From assembly GCF_025231485.1 (NCBI RefSeq), contig NZ_CP104003.1:1364001-1428000 (forward strand): DNA of 64,000 bases. The letters run 5' to 3'. Under the pieces are notes generated by a model that was not told where the DNA came from, searched no databases, and worked only from the letters and a program-made list of their open reading frames with translations. The DNA comes from Salinirubellus salinus. GTDB lineage: Archaea > Halobacteriota > Halobacteria > Halobacteriales > Haloarculaceae. Below, one piece after another: positions 30,862 to 40,110 of the stretch. Each line of letters opens with the position of its first letter. Positions within the stretch are counted from its first letter, which is position 1. The position numbers and the translations under genes are program-made.

Positions 30862-33627
30862 ATGGGAGGATTCGACGAGGCCGCCGCCCGCGAGCTGCTC
30901 GCGGGACACGACGACCTCGAGTTCGACCCCGAGACGGTACCCATCGACGACGCCGAGGTCCTCGCGCGGCTGGAGCCCGCGGTTCGGGAGTGGTGGGTCG
31001 AGGAGTTCGGCCAGTTCGTCGGGGGCAACGAGGGGTTCTTCACGCCCCCACAGAAGGGGGCCATCCCCCTCATCGACGACCGGGAGAACGCCCTCGTCTG
31101 CGCCCCGACGGGGTCCGGCAAGACCCTCGCCTCGTTCACCGCCATCGTGAACGACCTGTTCCGCCGTGAGACCGAGGCGGGCCTCGAGAACTCGGTGTAC
31201 TGTCTCTACGTCTCGCCGCTGAAGTCGCTAGCCAACGACATCCACCGGAACCTCGAACGCCCGCTGGAGGGAGTGACAGAGCGCCTCGCCGAGGACGGCG
31301 AGGAGCCCGCGGTGCGCCACGCCATCCGGCACGGCGACACCTCCAGCCACGAGCGCCAGCAGATGCTGGAGACGACGCCGCACATCCTCAACACGACACC
31401 GGAGACTCTCGCGATACTGCTCAACTCCCCGAAGTTCCAGCAGAAACTGGAGACGGTGGAGTACGTCGTGGTCGACGAGGTGCACGCGCTCGCGGAGAAC
31501 AAGCGCGGGACCCACCTCTCGGTCTCGCTCGAACGGCTGGAGGCGATGTGCGACACCTCGCCCACGCGTATCGGCTGTTCGGCCACCGTCGAACCCCTCG
31601 AGGCCGTCGGGGAGTTCCTCGTCGGGCGAGAGGAGCCGGGCGGCGACTCGCGGCCGTTCGAGGTCGTCGACGCGCGGTTCGTCCGGGAGTTCGACGTGGA
31701 ACTGCACTGCCCGACGGACGACCTCATCGGCACGCGCTACGACGTGGTGTCGGACCGGTTCTACCGGCAGTTGGACGAGTGGGTGCAGGACGCGACGAAC
31801 ACCATCGTGTTCACGAACACGCGCTCGGGGGCCGAGCGGGTACTGGCGAACCTCCGCGAGCGCAACCCCGACTACACCGAGGAGAACTCCGGGTGTCACC
31901 ACGGCTCGCTCTCGAAGGAGAAGCGCCAGTCCGTCGAGGAACGCCTGAAATCGGGCGAGATGGACGTGGTGACCACCTCCACGTCGCTGGAACTGGGTAT
32001 CGACATGCCACACGTCGACCTCGTGGTGCAGGTCGGCTCGCCCAAGAGCGTGGCCTCGCTCCTCCAGCGGGTCGGCCGTGCGGGCCACCAGGTCGGCGAG
32101 ACCGTGACCGGCCGGGTGGTGGCACTCGACCGCGACGAACTCGTGGAGTGTGCCACGATGCTGAAGAAGGCCGAGGAGGGGTTCGTCGACCGAGTGTTCG
32201 TCCCCGAGCGGGCACAGGACGTCGCGGCCCAGCAGGTGTACGGGATGTGCATCAACGGGGTCCGACCCGAAGCCGAGGTGAAGGACATCCTCCGGCGGGC
32301 CTACCCGTACCGCGACTACGGCGAGGGCGAGTGGGAACAGCTCTGCCGGTACCTGACCGCCGACTACGGCGGGATGGAGGACCGGAACGTCTACGCGAAG
32401 GTGTGGCGCGACGCGAACGACCCGCCCGCGGGCGAGCACCACTACGAGGAGTACGAGGTCGGCGAGCATCTGATGGGCAAGCGGGGCCGGCTGGCGCGGG
32501 TCATCTACATGACCAACGTCGGCACCATCCCCGACTCGTTCACCATCGACGTGTTCGTCCGCGGGGGCGACGAGTGGGTCGGCCAACTGGACGAGTCCTA
32601 CCTCGACACCATCGAGTCCGGCGACGTGTTCGTCCTCGGCGGGTCCAACTACGAGTACCGCTACCGGAGAGGGTCGAAGGCGTACGTCGACCCGACCAGC
32701 GCCCGCGCGACCGTTCCCTCGTGGTTCTCCGAGCGCCTGCCGCTCTCGTACGACCTCGGGCGCGAGATACTCGCGTTCCAGTCGACGCTGTGCGAGAAGT
32801 TGGAGTCGGGTGGGCCACCCGCCGTCCGCCGGTGGCTCCGCGAGTTCCCGCTGGACGAGAACTCCGTGCGGGCTGTCACCCGGATGTTCGACGAGCAGGT
32901 TCGGTACGCCGGCATCGAGTCGGTCTCGACGAGCGAGCGCCTCTTCGTCGAGGAGGAGCGCGACCACGACGAGTACCGGCGGAACTACTACGTCCACTCG
33001 AACTACGGCCGGCAGTTCAACGACGGGCTCTCGCGGCTGCTGGCCTACCGGTGTGCGCAGGCCGCGAACACGAACGTGCAGGTGGCCGTCGCCGACCACG
33101 GGTTCACGCTCTCGATGCCGCTGAACCGCAAGGTGGACCTCACCGGTATCCTCGCGGACCTCGACCCCACGACGGTGCGCTCGGACCTCCGGGCGGCGCT
33201 CGACGGGACGGACCTCCTGCAGCGGTACTTCCGTATCGACGCCACCCGGTCGCTGATGATACTCAAGCGGTACAAGGGCTACGAGAAGAGCGCGGCCCAG
33301 CAGCAGGTGTCCAGCGAGATGCTGCTCTCGTGGGCACAGGAGCTGGAGGAGTTCGCGGTGATGGAGGAGACCTACCGCGAGATACTGGAGGACAAGCTCG
33401 ACGTGGACGCTGTCGAGCGGTTCGTGGCCGCGCTCGGTGAAGACGTCGAGGTGGTCCACCGCCAGACGGACTCGCCGACACCCCGGGCGTTCGGCCTCGC
33501 CACGCTGATGGCCAGCGACGTGGTGCTCGCCGAGGACGAGTCGGCCGTGTTACAGGAGTTCCACCGTCGCGTGATGGAGGAGATCGGCGACGAGGAGCGC
33601 GCGGCGTACGCGACGACGGACGACTGA
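30862..33627 (+). CDS. lhr: Lhr-type superfamily 2 ATP-dependent helicase
   Basis: A 921-residue helicase. The Q-like motif FFTPPQKGAI precedes Walker A APTGSGKT at 81-88, motif II is DEVH at 205-208, motif III is SAT at 240-242, and motif VI is QRVGRAGH near 405. The remaining half holds the winged-helix and Lhr-specific domains of the Lhr core. Archaeal Lhr proteins unwind branched DNA and RNA-DNA hybrids in repair. ATG at 30862 (MGGFDEAAAR) was chosen over an upstream in-frame start at 30832. It is convergent with larA. Confidence 0.93.
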   Translation: MGGFDEAAARELLAGHDDLEFDPETVPIDDAEVLARLEPAVREWWVEEFGQFVGGNEGFFTPPQKGAIPLIDDRENALVCAPTGSGKTLASFTAIVNDLFRRETEAGLENSVYCLYVSPLKSLANDIHRNLERPLEGVTERLAEDGEEPAVRHAIRHGDTSSHERQQMLETTPHILNTTPETLAILLNSPKFQQKLETVEYVVVDEVHALAENKRGTHLSVSLERLEAMCDTSPTRIGCSATVEPLEAVGEFLVGREEPGGDSRPFEVVDARFVREFDVELHCPTDDLIGTRYDVVSDRFYRQLDEWVQDATNTIVFTNTRSGAERVLANLRERNPDYTEENSGCHHGSLSKEKRQSVEERLKSGEMDVVTTSTSLELGIDMPHVDLVVQVGSPKSVASLLQRVGRAGHQVGETVTGRVVALDRDELVECATMLKKAEEGFVDRVFVPERAQDVAAQQVYGMCINGVRPEAEVKDILRRAYPYRDYGEGEWEQLCRYLTADYGGMEDRNVYAKVWRDANDPPAGEHHYEEYEVGEHLMGKRGRLARVIYMTNVGTIPDSFTIDVFVRGGDEWVGQLDESYLDTIESGDVFVLGGSNYEYRYRRGSKAYVDPTSARATVPSWFSERLPLSYDLGREILAFQSTLCEKLESGGPPAVRRWLREFPLDENSVRAVTRMFDEQVRYAGIESVSTSERLFVEEERDHDEYRRNYYVHSNYGRQFNDGLSRLLAYRCAQAANTNVQVAVADHGFTLSMPLNRKVDLTGILADLDPTTVRSDLRAALDGTDLLQRYFRIDATRSLMILKRYKGYEKSAAQQQVSSEMLLSWAQELEEFAVMEETYREILEDKLDVDAVERFVAALGEDVEVVHRQTDSPTPRAFGLATLMASDVVLAEDESAVLQEFHRRVMEEIGDEERAAYATTDD

Positions 33628-33640
33628 ACGAGCGAGCGGC

Positions 33641-34858
33641 TCACACCAGCAGCGTGTGCAACGCCTCCGGGACGACGAGCACCCGACTCCCCGGCTCGAC
33701 AGCGTCCTCGACCCGGTCCCGGTGGTGCATCAGGCAGTCCTCGACCACTTCCGCCGCGTGGGAACTAGTTATATACAACGACCGTTCGCGGAGCGCCCGC
33801 GCGACGACGAACGCCCGCTGGGCCCCCGGTTCGTACCCCTCGCGCATCTCCTCGTAGAGCGCCTCGGCGGAGTCGGCCTCCGAGAGGTAGCGGTAGAACC
33901 GCCGTTCGCCGGTCCCCTCGCCCGGACCCTCGGGGAGTGCGGCAGGGACGACCACCCGGCCTCCCTCCCCGAGCGGGTCGTGTGCCCCGAGGACGACGTA
34001 GGTGAACGCCCGGGTCGTCTGGTAGAGGTTCGCGTCCTTGGGGGCGCCGACGCCCGCGACGACGGCGTCGTAGTCGTCCTCGACGGGGACCGAGAGCGCC
34101 TCGCGTGCCGTCTCGGCGAGGTCGGCGACGACCGCTCGGGGCTCGCCAGCCGCCGCGCCGAGACAGCCCTGCGGCCCGTAGGTGACGTTCAGACAGAACT
34201 CGAGGCCGACCACGTCGCCCGCCCGGTCGACGGCGTCGCGGAAGGGGTTGGCGTCGACCCGGCCCAGCCGGACCCCCTCGCGGGCGAGCATCTCGGGGCC
34301 GTGCGTGTACCGGATGAGCGGCTCGCCACCGGCGCCGATGGCGACGGTCTTGGCCCCGCCCGAGAACCCGGCGTACTGGTGGGGTTCGACCATCCCCGTC
34401 GAGAGGACGCGGTCGGCCTCGTGCACGCGGCGGTTCAGTTCGACGGGCGTCCCGTCGACGTAGCCCGCGACGACGGTGTCCTCGGGGTCGTGGTTCACCG
34501 CGAGGTCGGCGTGTTCGCCGAGCATCCCGCGGAGTTCCGCGTCGGTCATCGGGCGGTGGAGTCCGAGCCCGACCACGACGGTCACCTCCTCGCGCGAGAC
34601 GCCGGCGGCCGTGAGGTCGGAGAGCAGACAGTCCACGAGGACGCCGTCGGGGGTCGCCCGGGTCACGTCGGTCACGACGATGGCGACGCTGTCGCCGGCG
34701 TCGACGAGCGAATCGAGGGCTGGGCCGTGCGGGGCCGCGATCGCAGCGGTGGCGGCCGAACGGGGGTCGACCGCCTCGGCGCCGGGCGCGCGAGCCACGT
34801 CCACCTCGCAGTCCGGGAGTTCGAACCGGACGGTCCCGTCGCCGAGTGGGAGTTCCAT
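33641..34858 (-). CDS. larA: Nickel-dependent lactate racemase family protein (LarA)
   Basis: A 405-residue LarA/DUF2088 protein. The residues that in Lactobacillus LarA hold the nickel-pincer cofactor and perform catalysis are all here with matching spacing: His101, His160, Lys170 (GGAK) and His186 (YTHGPEM). It should racemise lactate or another 2-hydroxyacid. Cofactor synthesis needs LarB, LarC and LarE; none is encoded in this window, so the cofactor must come from elsewhere or the substrate and cofactor state differ. It converges on lhr. Confidence 0.87.
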   Translation of the reverse strand: MELPLGDGTVRFELPDCEVDVARAPGAEAVDPRSAATAAIAAPHGPALDSLVDAGDSVAIVVTDVTRATPDGVLVDCLLSDLTAAGVSREEVTVVVGLGLHRPMTDAELRGMLGEHADLAVNHDPEDTVVAGYVDGTPVELNRRVHEADRVLSTGMVEPHQYAGFSGGAKTVAIGAGGEPLIRYTHGPEMLAREGVRLGRVDANPFRDAVDRAGDVVGLEFCLNVTYGPQGCLGAAAGEPRAVVADLAETAREALSVPVEDDYDAVVAGVGAPKDANLYQTTRAFTYVVLGAHDPLGEGGRVVVPAALPEGPGEGTGERRFYRYLSEADSAEALYEEMREGYEPGAQRAFVVARALRERSLYITSSHAAEVVEDCLMHHRDRVEDAVEPGSRVLVVPEALHTLLV

Positions 34859-34901
34859 ACCCGTGACTCGCGGGGCGCCGCCGTGGCCGTTACGGTCGTG
34901 G

Positions 34902-35108
34902 TTACTGCCCCATCCGGACCACGTACCGGTGGTCGGCGTCGCAAGAGGGACACCGGTGACTGAACGTCACCCGTCGCCCGTCGGTGGTGGCGTTCCACGA
35001 CCCCGTCGTGTCCTCGTACCCGCACTCGCGGCAGGTCAGGTCGGTGGCGTCGAAGCGCGCTCGCAGGCGGTCCAGCGCCGTCGTGCCGAGGGGGCTTCCG
35101 AGTGCCAT
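34902..35108 (-). CDS. Small zinc-finger protein (HVO_0649-like)
   Basis: A 68-residue protein, MALGSPLGTTALDRLRARF, followed by CREC near 26-29 and CPSC near 53-56, forming one zinc ribbon. The layout resembles the haloarchaeal HVO_0649-type small zinc-finger family as I remember it. ATG at 35108 is preferred to 35120. It lies upstream of larA on the same strand with 43 bases between. Small one-domain zinc proteins of this kind affect swarming and biofilm traits in Haloferax, but nothing specific is known for this one. Confidence 0.72.
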   Translation of the reverse strand: MALGSPLGTTALDRLRARFDATDLTCRECGYEDTTGSWNATTDGRRVTFSHRCPSCDADHRYVVRMGQ

Positions 35109-35185
35109 GCTAGCACTCAACAGCTGCCGTGGCTAAATCGTTGTCGCCGAGCGGTCGGAATTCGGGACGCTCCGGCCTCGCGGAG

Positions 35186-35716
35186 TCAGACCAGCGTCTC
35201 CTCGCGGCCACCGAGGTAGTCGAAGATGGCCCCGAGCGCGAAGCCGTAGCCGACGTGGGCGAGGAGCGTGGCGACGACGTAGACGGCCAGCGCGGTGCCG
35301 GTGTAGCCGTCGTAGAACGCCAGTACGAACCCCGTCCAGAGGACGAATCCGTAGAACAGGCCCTTGTGGGCGTACTTCCGCCCCGGCAGGTACTCGCCCA
35401 TCGAGGCGAACAGGAGCGGCCACGTCGTCATCCCGCCGCCGAGGAAGATGACGTAGCCGACGGGGACGAGCAGGTCGGTCCCGAACACCGCCTCGGCCCC
35501 GATCAGTTCGGCCGTGGTGGCGAACGACGACAGTTCGAACCCGCCGAGCGAGGACGCGACGAGCAGCACCACCGTCATCAGTGCCGTCCCGACGAACCCA
35601 CCGACAGCGCCGATGACGCCGTCCGTGACGATGCCGGCGAGCGTCCCCAGTTCCGGCTCCGTCTCGGTGGTCGCGATACCGCTGTCGACAGCGTCACCAG
35701 TGTCGGCATCAGCCAT
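35186..35716 (-). CDS. Haloarchaeal membrane protein (DUF6789-like)
   Basis: A 176-residue protein with an acidic N-terminal tail (about 1-25) and four to five hydrophobic helices, including VIGAVGGFVGTALMTVVLL and VGYVIFLGGGMTTWPLLF. The region YAHKGLFYGFVLWTGFVLAFYDGYTG is typical of haloarchaeal proteins annotated DUF6789 or linked loosely to cytochrome oxidase subunits. No heme ligands can be assigned with certainty. It stands alone upstream of the dna2-like gene. Confidence 0.72.
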   Translation of the reverse strand: MADADTGDAVDSGIATTETEPELGTLAGIVTDGVIGAVGGFVGTALMTVVLLVASSLGGFELSSFATTAELIGAEAVFGTDLLVPVGYVIFLGGGMTTWPLLFASMGEYLPGRKYAHKGLFYGFVLWTGFVLAFYDGYTGTALAVYVVATLLAHVGYGFALGAIFDYLGGREETLV

Positions 35717-35797
35717 GATAGTGCGTTACACACTGACACGACAAAAGCGTTTGCGCGGCCCACGAGTGAGACCGCTCGTCTCGGGCCGAGACCTCGT

Positions 35798-38461
35798 TCA
35801 GCCCCGTGCCCACCGCAGGAGCCGCTCGTAGAACGGCTCCGAGGAGAGCGCCGCCTCGTCACCGACCACCACGAGCGCCCGCTTGGCTCGCGTCAGCGCC
35901 ACGTTCATCCGCCGGTGGTCCTCGAAGATGGGGCTCTCCACGTCGCCCGTCGTCGTCACCGAGAGGACGACGACCTCCTTCGCGGAGCCCTGGAACCGGT
36001 CGACGGTGTCGACGGCCACCTCGGGGAGCCGGCGCGAGATCTCGGAGACCTGTGCCCGGAACGGGGCGATGACCCCCACGTCGTCGGGGGCGACCCCCGC
36101 GTCGAGGAACGACTGGACCGTCTCGGCGACCGCCTCGGCCTCTGTCGGGTTCGTGTTCCCCACCTGCCGCCCGTCGGGGTCGAGGTACGTGACGCGGTCC
36201 CGCAGGTGTGCCGGGAGGGCCGAGGGGTCGACGCCGCGCAGGTCCGCGAGCGACCGCCCCGCGACCTCGGGAGTCGCCGGCCGGAGTTTCCCGTCGTAGA
36301 ACTCCTGCGAGGAGAACCACTGGATGCGCTGGGCCATCCGGTACTGGCGGTCCAGCAGGACGCTCGCGTCCGGGTAGCGCTCGATGAGCCGCTGGAACAG
36401 CGAACCGTGCAGTTCGCTCTCGTCGGCCTGCACCACGGGCGGCAACTGCTCGTGGTCGCCGACGAGCACGAACCGCTCGGCGAGGTTGGTGGCGAGGAAC
36501 GTGCCCGGTTCCGTCAACTGGCCCGCCTCGTCGACGACGGCCACGTCGAACTCCTGCTCGCGCAGCATCCGCGACCCGCAGGAGGCGGTGGTCGCCGCGA
36601 CGACCGGTGCCTCGCGGAGTTCGTTCGCCCGCTCGACCGGGTCGCCCCGCTTCTCGAACAGGTACTCGTGCATGTCGTCTCGCACCCCCGACTCGCTCCC
36701 CACGCGGACGACGTCGTCGAACCCCTGGTCGATCAGCGCCTCCATCGCGTTGTCCACCGCGCGGTTCGTGAACGCCGAGAGGAGGACGCGGTCGCCGCGC
36801 TCGACGAACTCACGGAGGATGGTCGCCAGCGTGTAGGTCTTCCCGGTTCCAGGCGGCCCGTGGACGAGCGCGACGTCCTCGGCGTTCAGCGCGAGGTTCA
36901 CCGCCTCGTTCTGGGCCTCGTTGTTGCCGATGTACGTCTCGTGGGAGCCGGCGAACTCCGGGGCGCGCCGGCCGAACAGGAGGTCCTTGCGCTCGGGCGA
37001 GCCCTTGAGGATGGCGTCGTGGAGCGCCGTCAGGAGTCGGTCGACGGTGAGTTCGGAGGGGTAGACGTCGACCCGCCGGAGGGCCAGCGGTTCGTCGGTG
37101 GTGACGACGATCTCCTCGCCGTCCAGTCGCTCCACACGCCCCAGTTCGGCCCGTTCGCGCGTCGGGTGGCCCTCGCTCGCGAGGACGAGGTTCCCCTCGC
37201 GTATCTTCGAGACCGCCTCGGGCTGCTTGCGGGCGGTGAGTCGCCAGCGGCCGGCCGATATCTCCTCGCGTCCGGTGGGTTCGAGGCCGATGAGTGCCCG
37301 GTCGTCGTCGGCCCGCTCCTCGGCGGTCTGCTCCCAGAGCTTCCGGTACTCGCGGTGGACCGCCCGGCGCTCGGCCTCGACGGCGGTGTAGTAGGTGTCG
37401 AAGTACGCGCGCTCCTCGTCGGGCACGGGGGTGCCGACCGTGCCCGCTTTCGACTCCTGGCCGAGTCGACCGGAGACGACCATGCAGGTGTCCTGTTCGA
37501 AGCAGTACTCGCACTTCGCGTCGGCCTCGTAACCGGTCGGGACGTCGCCGCGGAACTCCGTCGCGGCGATCTGGTTGCGCTGACGGACGACGTACTTCAG
37601 GAACCCCCCGCTCACCGAGAAGTCCTTGGCCGGCGAGAGGTCGCCGCTCTCCTCGATGCGTTCGAGCGTCGTGTTCTTCGTGTAGATGAGGGTGCCCGTG
37701 TCGGGGTACTCGGCCTCGCGCTCGCCGAGGACGAGCGCGTAGCAGGCCGCCTGCACCTTGTCCTGGAATCGCGGCTCCGAGCGCGTGTTCTTCCCCGTCT
37801 TGAGTTCGACCGGGATACCACGCCGGACTGCGTCGGCCCGCCCCTTGATGCCGAACGTCTCCGAGACGAGCGTCTGCTCGGAGCGCCACTCGTCCTCCTC
37901 GGTCAGGAGTCCCTGATTCAGCCAGCCCTCGATGGCCGCCGCGTTCTTGCGCACCTCGTCGGCCACCTCCGTCGGGTCGCGTCCGAGGAGGCCGAGGTCG
38001 ACGGCTCGCTCCTCGACGCGGTCCTCGATGCTCTCCTCGATGTCGCGGCCACGAAGCAGGTCACCGAACACCTCGTGGACGAGCGTCCCCTTCACGACGG
38101 GGTAGTTCAGCGGGATGCCGCCGAGCTTGTTCAGGTAGTACATCCGGGGACACTGGACCCACGAGCGGACGTCGGTCACGTCGACGAGGAAGTCGGGTTC
38201 GACGACAACGAACGAGTCGCCCGTCGTGGATAACTGCACCTCGCCCCGATACTCGTCGGCCTCGGCGTCGGTGACGAGCAGTTCCATCCCCTCGTCGATC
38301 CAGTCTGCGAGTTCGGCCCACTTGCCCCACAGCGTGACGCGGGTCGGTTCCATCGCGCCGCGTTCGGGCCGCACGGTCACCTCGAACAGGTCTGACTGGC
38401 CGTAACTGGTGTTGACCGACCGCACCTCTCCGGCGTCGACGACGGGACCGCGGACGTTCAC
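35798..38461 (-). CDS. dna2: Dna2-like fusion of Fe-S nuclease and superfamily 1 helicase
   Basis: An 887-residue protein starting at GTG 38461. Residues 1-95 resemble an OB-like N-terminal domain. A RecB/Cas4-type nuclease follows: Cys104 (CPRMYYL), His129, Asp210 in GRAD, ExK as Glu219 and Lys221, and Cys317, Cys320 and Cys326 complete a 4Fe-4S cluster. The helicase part has Walker A GPPGTGKT at 535-542, DEAG at 644-647, GDHEQLPPV, DRQYRM, VDRFQGS and ALTRAKRAL. This matches Dna2, which trims flaps and resects ends. The divergent gene at 38629 is uncharacterised. Confidence 0.9.
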   Translation of the reverse strand: MNVRGPVVDAGEVRSVNTSYGQSDLFEVTVRPERGAMEPTRVTLWGKWAELADWIDEGMELLVTDAEADEYRGEVQLSTTGDSFVVVEPDFLVDVTDVRSWVQCPRMYYLNKLGGIPLNYPVVKGTLVHEVFGDLLRGRDIEESIEDRVEERAVDLGLLGRDPTEVADEVRKNAAAIEGWLNQGLLTEEDEWRSEQTLVSETFGIKGRADAVRRGIPVELKTGKNTRSEPRFQDKVQAACYALVLGEREAEYPDTGTLIYTKNTTLERIEESGDLSPAKDFSVSGGFLKYVVRQRNQIAATEFRGDVPTGYEADAKCEYCFEQDTCMVVSGRLGQESKAGTVGTPVPDEERAYFDTYYTAVEAERRAVHREYRKLWEQTAEERADDDRALIGLEPTGREEISAGRWRLTARKQPEAVSKIREGNLVLASEGHPTRERAELGRVERLDGEEIVVTTDEPLALRRVDVYPSELTVDRLLTALHDAILKGSPERKDLLFGRRAPEFAGSHETYIGNNEAQNEAVNLALNAEDVALVHGPPGTGKTYTLATILREFVERGDRVLLSAFTNRAVDNAMEALIDQGFDDVVRVGSESGVRDDMHEYLFEKRGDPVERANELREAPVVAATTASCGSRMLREQEFDVAVVDEAGQLTEPGTFLATNLAERFVLVGDHEQLPPVVQADESELHGSLFQRLIERYPDASVLLDRQYRMAQRIQWFSSQEFYDGKLRPATPEVAGRSLADLRGVDPSALPAHLRDRVTYLDPDGRQVGNTNPTEAEAVAETVQSFLDAGVAPDDVGVIAPFRAQVSEISRRLPEVAVDTVDRFQGSAKEVVVLSVTTTGDVESPIFEDHRRMNVALTRAKRALVVVGDEAALSSEPFYERLLRWARG

Positions 38462-38501
38462 ACCCGAGACAGCGGCGAGGGGAGAAAGAGGTTGTCGGTA
38501 G

Positions 38502-38530
38502 CGAGGAACCGACCGCAGGGAGGTTCCTCG
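38502..38530. repeat. Nine-base perfect inverted repeat between dna2-like and the divergent gene
   Basis: CGAGGAACC at 38502-38510 and GGTTCCTCG at 38522-38530 are perfect complements around an 11-base spacer. The palindrome lies 41 bases before the dna2-like GTG and about 100 bases before the ATG of the divergent gene, so it may bind a regulator. Confidence 0.5.
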
Positions 38531-38628
38531 ATGATGCGAGCGGGAGGGAGCGCCAGCGACCGACACGCGAGCCGCGTGGGCGACTCCCACGTCGACACCC
38601 TCTTGCTCCGGGCGCCCGGAGTTCCGCT

Positions 38629-39183
38629 ATGCGCGTCCGTGACTGGCAGGACATCCTCGAGGACGTGGTCGAGTCGAACGCAGACCCGCGGGGGTGGCGG
38701 GCCGTCTCCGGCACCCGGAGCCGTGGCGTCGGCGAGGACATGTACCTCGGCCACCCGCGCGCTGGCGTCTTCCAGATAAAGACCTACGCGAAGAACCCGT
38801 TCGAGGTGAAGGGCGTCGGCGCCGAGGTAGCCCGGCGTATCGACGACGACCTGGACCCGCTGTTCCCGGAGCAGGGGAGCGGCCGGTTCGGCGTCCAGCC
38901 GGCCATCACGGACGAGGACCAGGCGAAGGACACGGCCCGGCGCGTGACCGAAGTCCTCCGGACCCACGCCGATACGGAGGGTGCCAGTTCCGGCGACGCT
39001 CTGTTCGACGACGTGATGGAGGCGATGGACTCGCCCGCGTTCGGGCCGATGGACCACGACCAGTACGGCCGGCCCGACGGGATGGACGAACTGGGAGACA
39101 CCTTCGAGGAGGCCGAGGAACTGCTGGAGGCGGAGTTCGACGACCTCGTGCGCGACGACGGCGTCGACCGCGGATTCCAGTAG
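38629..39183 (+). CDS. Uncharacterised haloarchaeal protein divergent from dna2-like gene
   Basis: A 184-residue acidic protein starting MRVRDWQDILEDV. A compact N-terminal half contains GVFQIKTYAKNPFEVKG and VARRIDDDLDPLF, a pattern reminiscent of, but not proof of, a PD-(D/E)xK nuclease strand (QIK). The C-terminal half is low complexity and acidic with an FEEAEELLEAEFDDL helix. No family function is known to me. Divergence from a DNA-end-processing enzyme and a shared palindrome suggest a link to DNA repair. It sits 37 bases before an MBL gene. Confidence 0.7.
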   Translation: MRVRDWQDILEDVVESNADPRGWRAVSGTRSRGVGEDMYLGHPRAGVFQIKTYAKNPFEVKGVGAEVARRIDDDLDPLFPEQGSGRFGVQPAITDEDQAKDTARRVTEVLRTHADTEGASSGDALFDDVMEAMDSPAFGPMDHDQYGRPDGMDELGDTFEEAEELLEAEFDDLVRDDGVDRGFQ

Positions 39184-39220
39184 GGACACGCTCTTTTGCG
39201 CGGCCGCCCGTCTCTCGGCC

Positions 39221-39976
39221 ATGCGACTCACGTTCCTCGGCACCGGGAGCGCGATGCCGACTGGCGAGCGGATGCAGACGGGCTTACTGGTCGAGAGCGA
39301 GGCGGCCGACCCACTCCTCGTCGACTGCGGGAGCGGGAGCCTGCACCGACTGGCCGCCACCGAGACGGGCTACGAGGGGGTCGAACACGTCCTCCTGACC
39401 CACCACCACCTCGACCACGTCGCGGACCTCTTGCCGCTGATGAAGGCGAAGTGGCTGGCGGGGAGCGAGACCCTCACCGTCGCCGGGCCGCCCGGCACAG
39501 AGGCACTGGTCGACGGCCTGCTGGACGTCCACGAGTACATGCAGGGCCGACTCGACCTCACCGTCCGCGAGGTCGACGTCGGTGAGTTCTCGTTCGCCGG
39601 GTACGACGTCGCAGCCCACGAGACGGTCCACTCGATGTACTGTCTCGCGTACCGGTTCGAGGCGGACGGCGCGACGCTCACCGTCTCGGGCGACAGCGAG
39701 GCCACCGAGGACCTAGCGGCGTTCGCCGACGGCTCTGACCTGCTGGTCCACGACTGTTCGTTCCCCGATAGCGTGGACGTCTCGAACCACCCGACGCCGT
39801 CGCAACTGGGCGCGGCACTCGCGGACCAGGAGTACGGGACGGTCTACCTCTCGCACCTCTACCCGCACACGGACGGGAACCACGAGGGGATGCTGGCGTC
39901 GCTCGGCGAGTACTACGACGGCGCGGTGGCGTTCGCCCCCGAAGGTGAGACGGTCGACGTCGGGCGCGGAGACTGA
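39221..39976 (+). CDS. RNase Z-like metallo-beta-lactamase fold hydrolase
   Basis: A 251-residue MBL hydrolase beginning MRLTFLGTGSAMPTG, the typical RNase Z/ElaC-like N-terminus. The zinc-binding HHHLDH is at 61-66, a later AHETVHSMYCLAYR segment gives the next His, GDSEATEDL supplies the Asp, and SHLYPHTD near the end the last His. RNase Z itself carries longer exosite features, so this is more likely a phosphodiesterase or arylsulfatase-like member. It may be co-transcribed with the gene upstream. Confidence 0.83.
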   Translation: MRLTFLGTGSAMPTGERMQTGLLVESEAADPLLVDCGSGSLHRLAATETGYEGVEHVLLTHHHLDHVADLLPLMKAKWLAGSETLTVAGPPGTEALVDGLLDVHEYMQGRLDLTVREVDVGEFSFAGYDVAAHETVHSMYCLAYRFEADGATLTVSGDSEATEDLAAFADGSDLLVHDCSFPDSVDVSNHPTPSQLGAALADQEYGTVYLSHLYPHTDGNHEGMLASLGEYYDGAVAFAPEGETVDVGRGD

Positions 39977-40110
39977 GGTTCAAGTAGCAGGCCGGGACCA
40001 CCCCGCCGCGTGACCTGAGCACCGTCGCGGGTCGGTCTCGCGGGAGTGCAGCACCCGTCCCGCGTTCCGAGGGCCAGCGCCGGTGGCCCTCGCTCGCTGC
40101 CTGACAGCCC

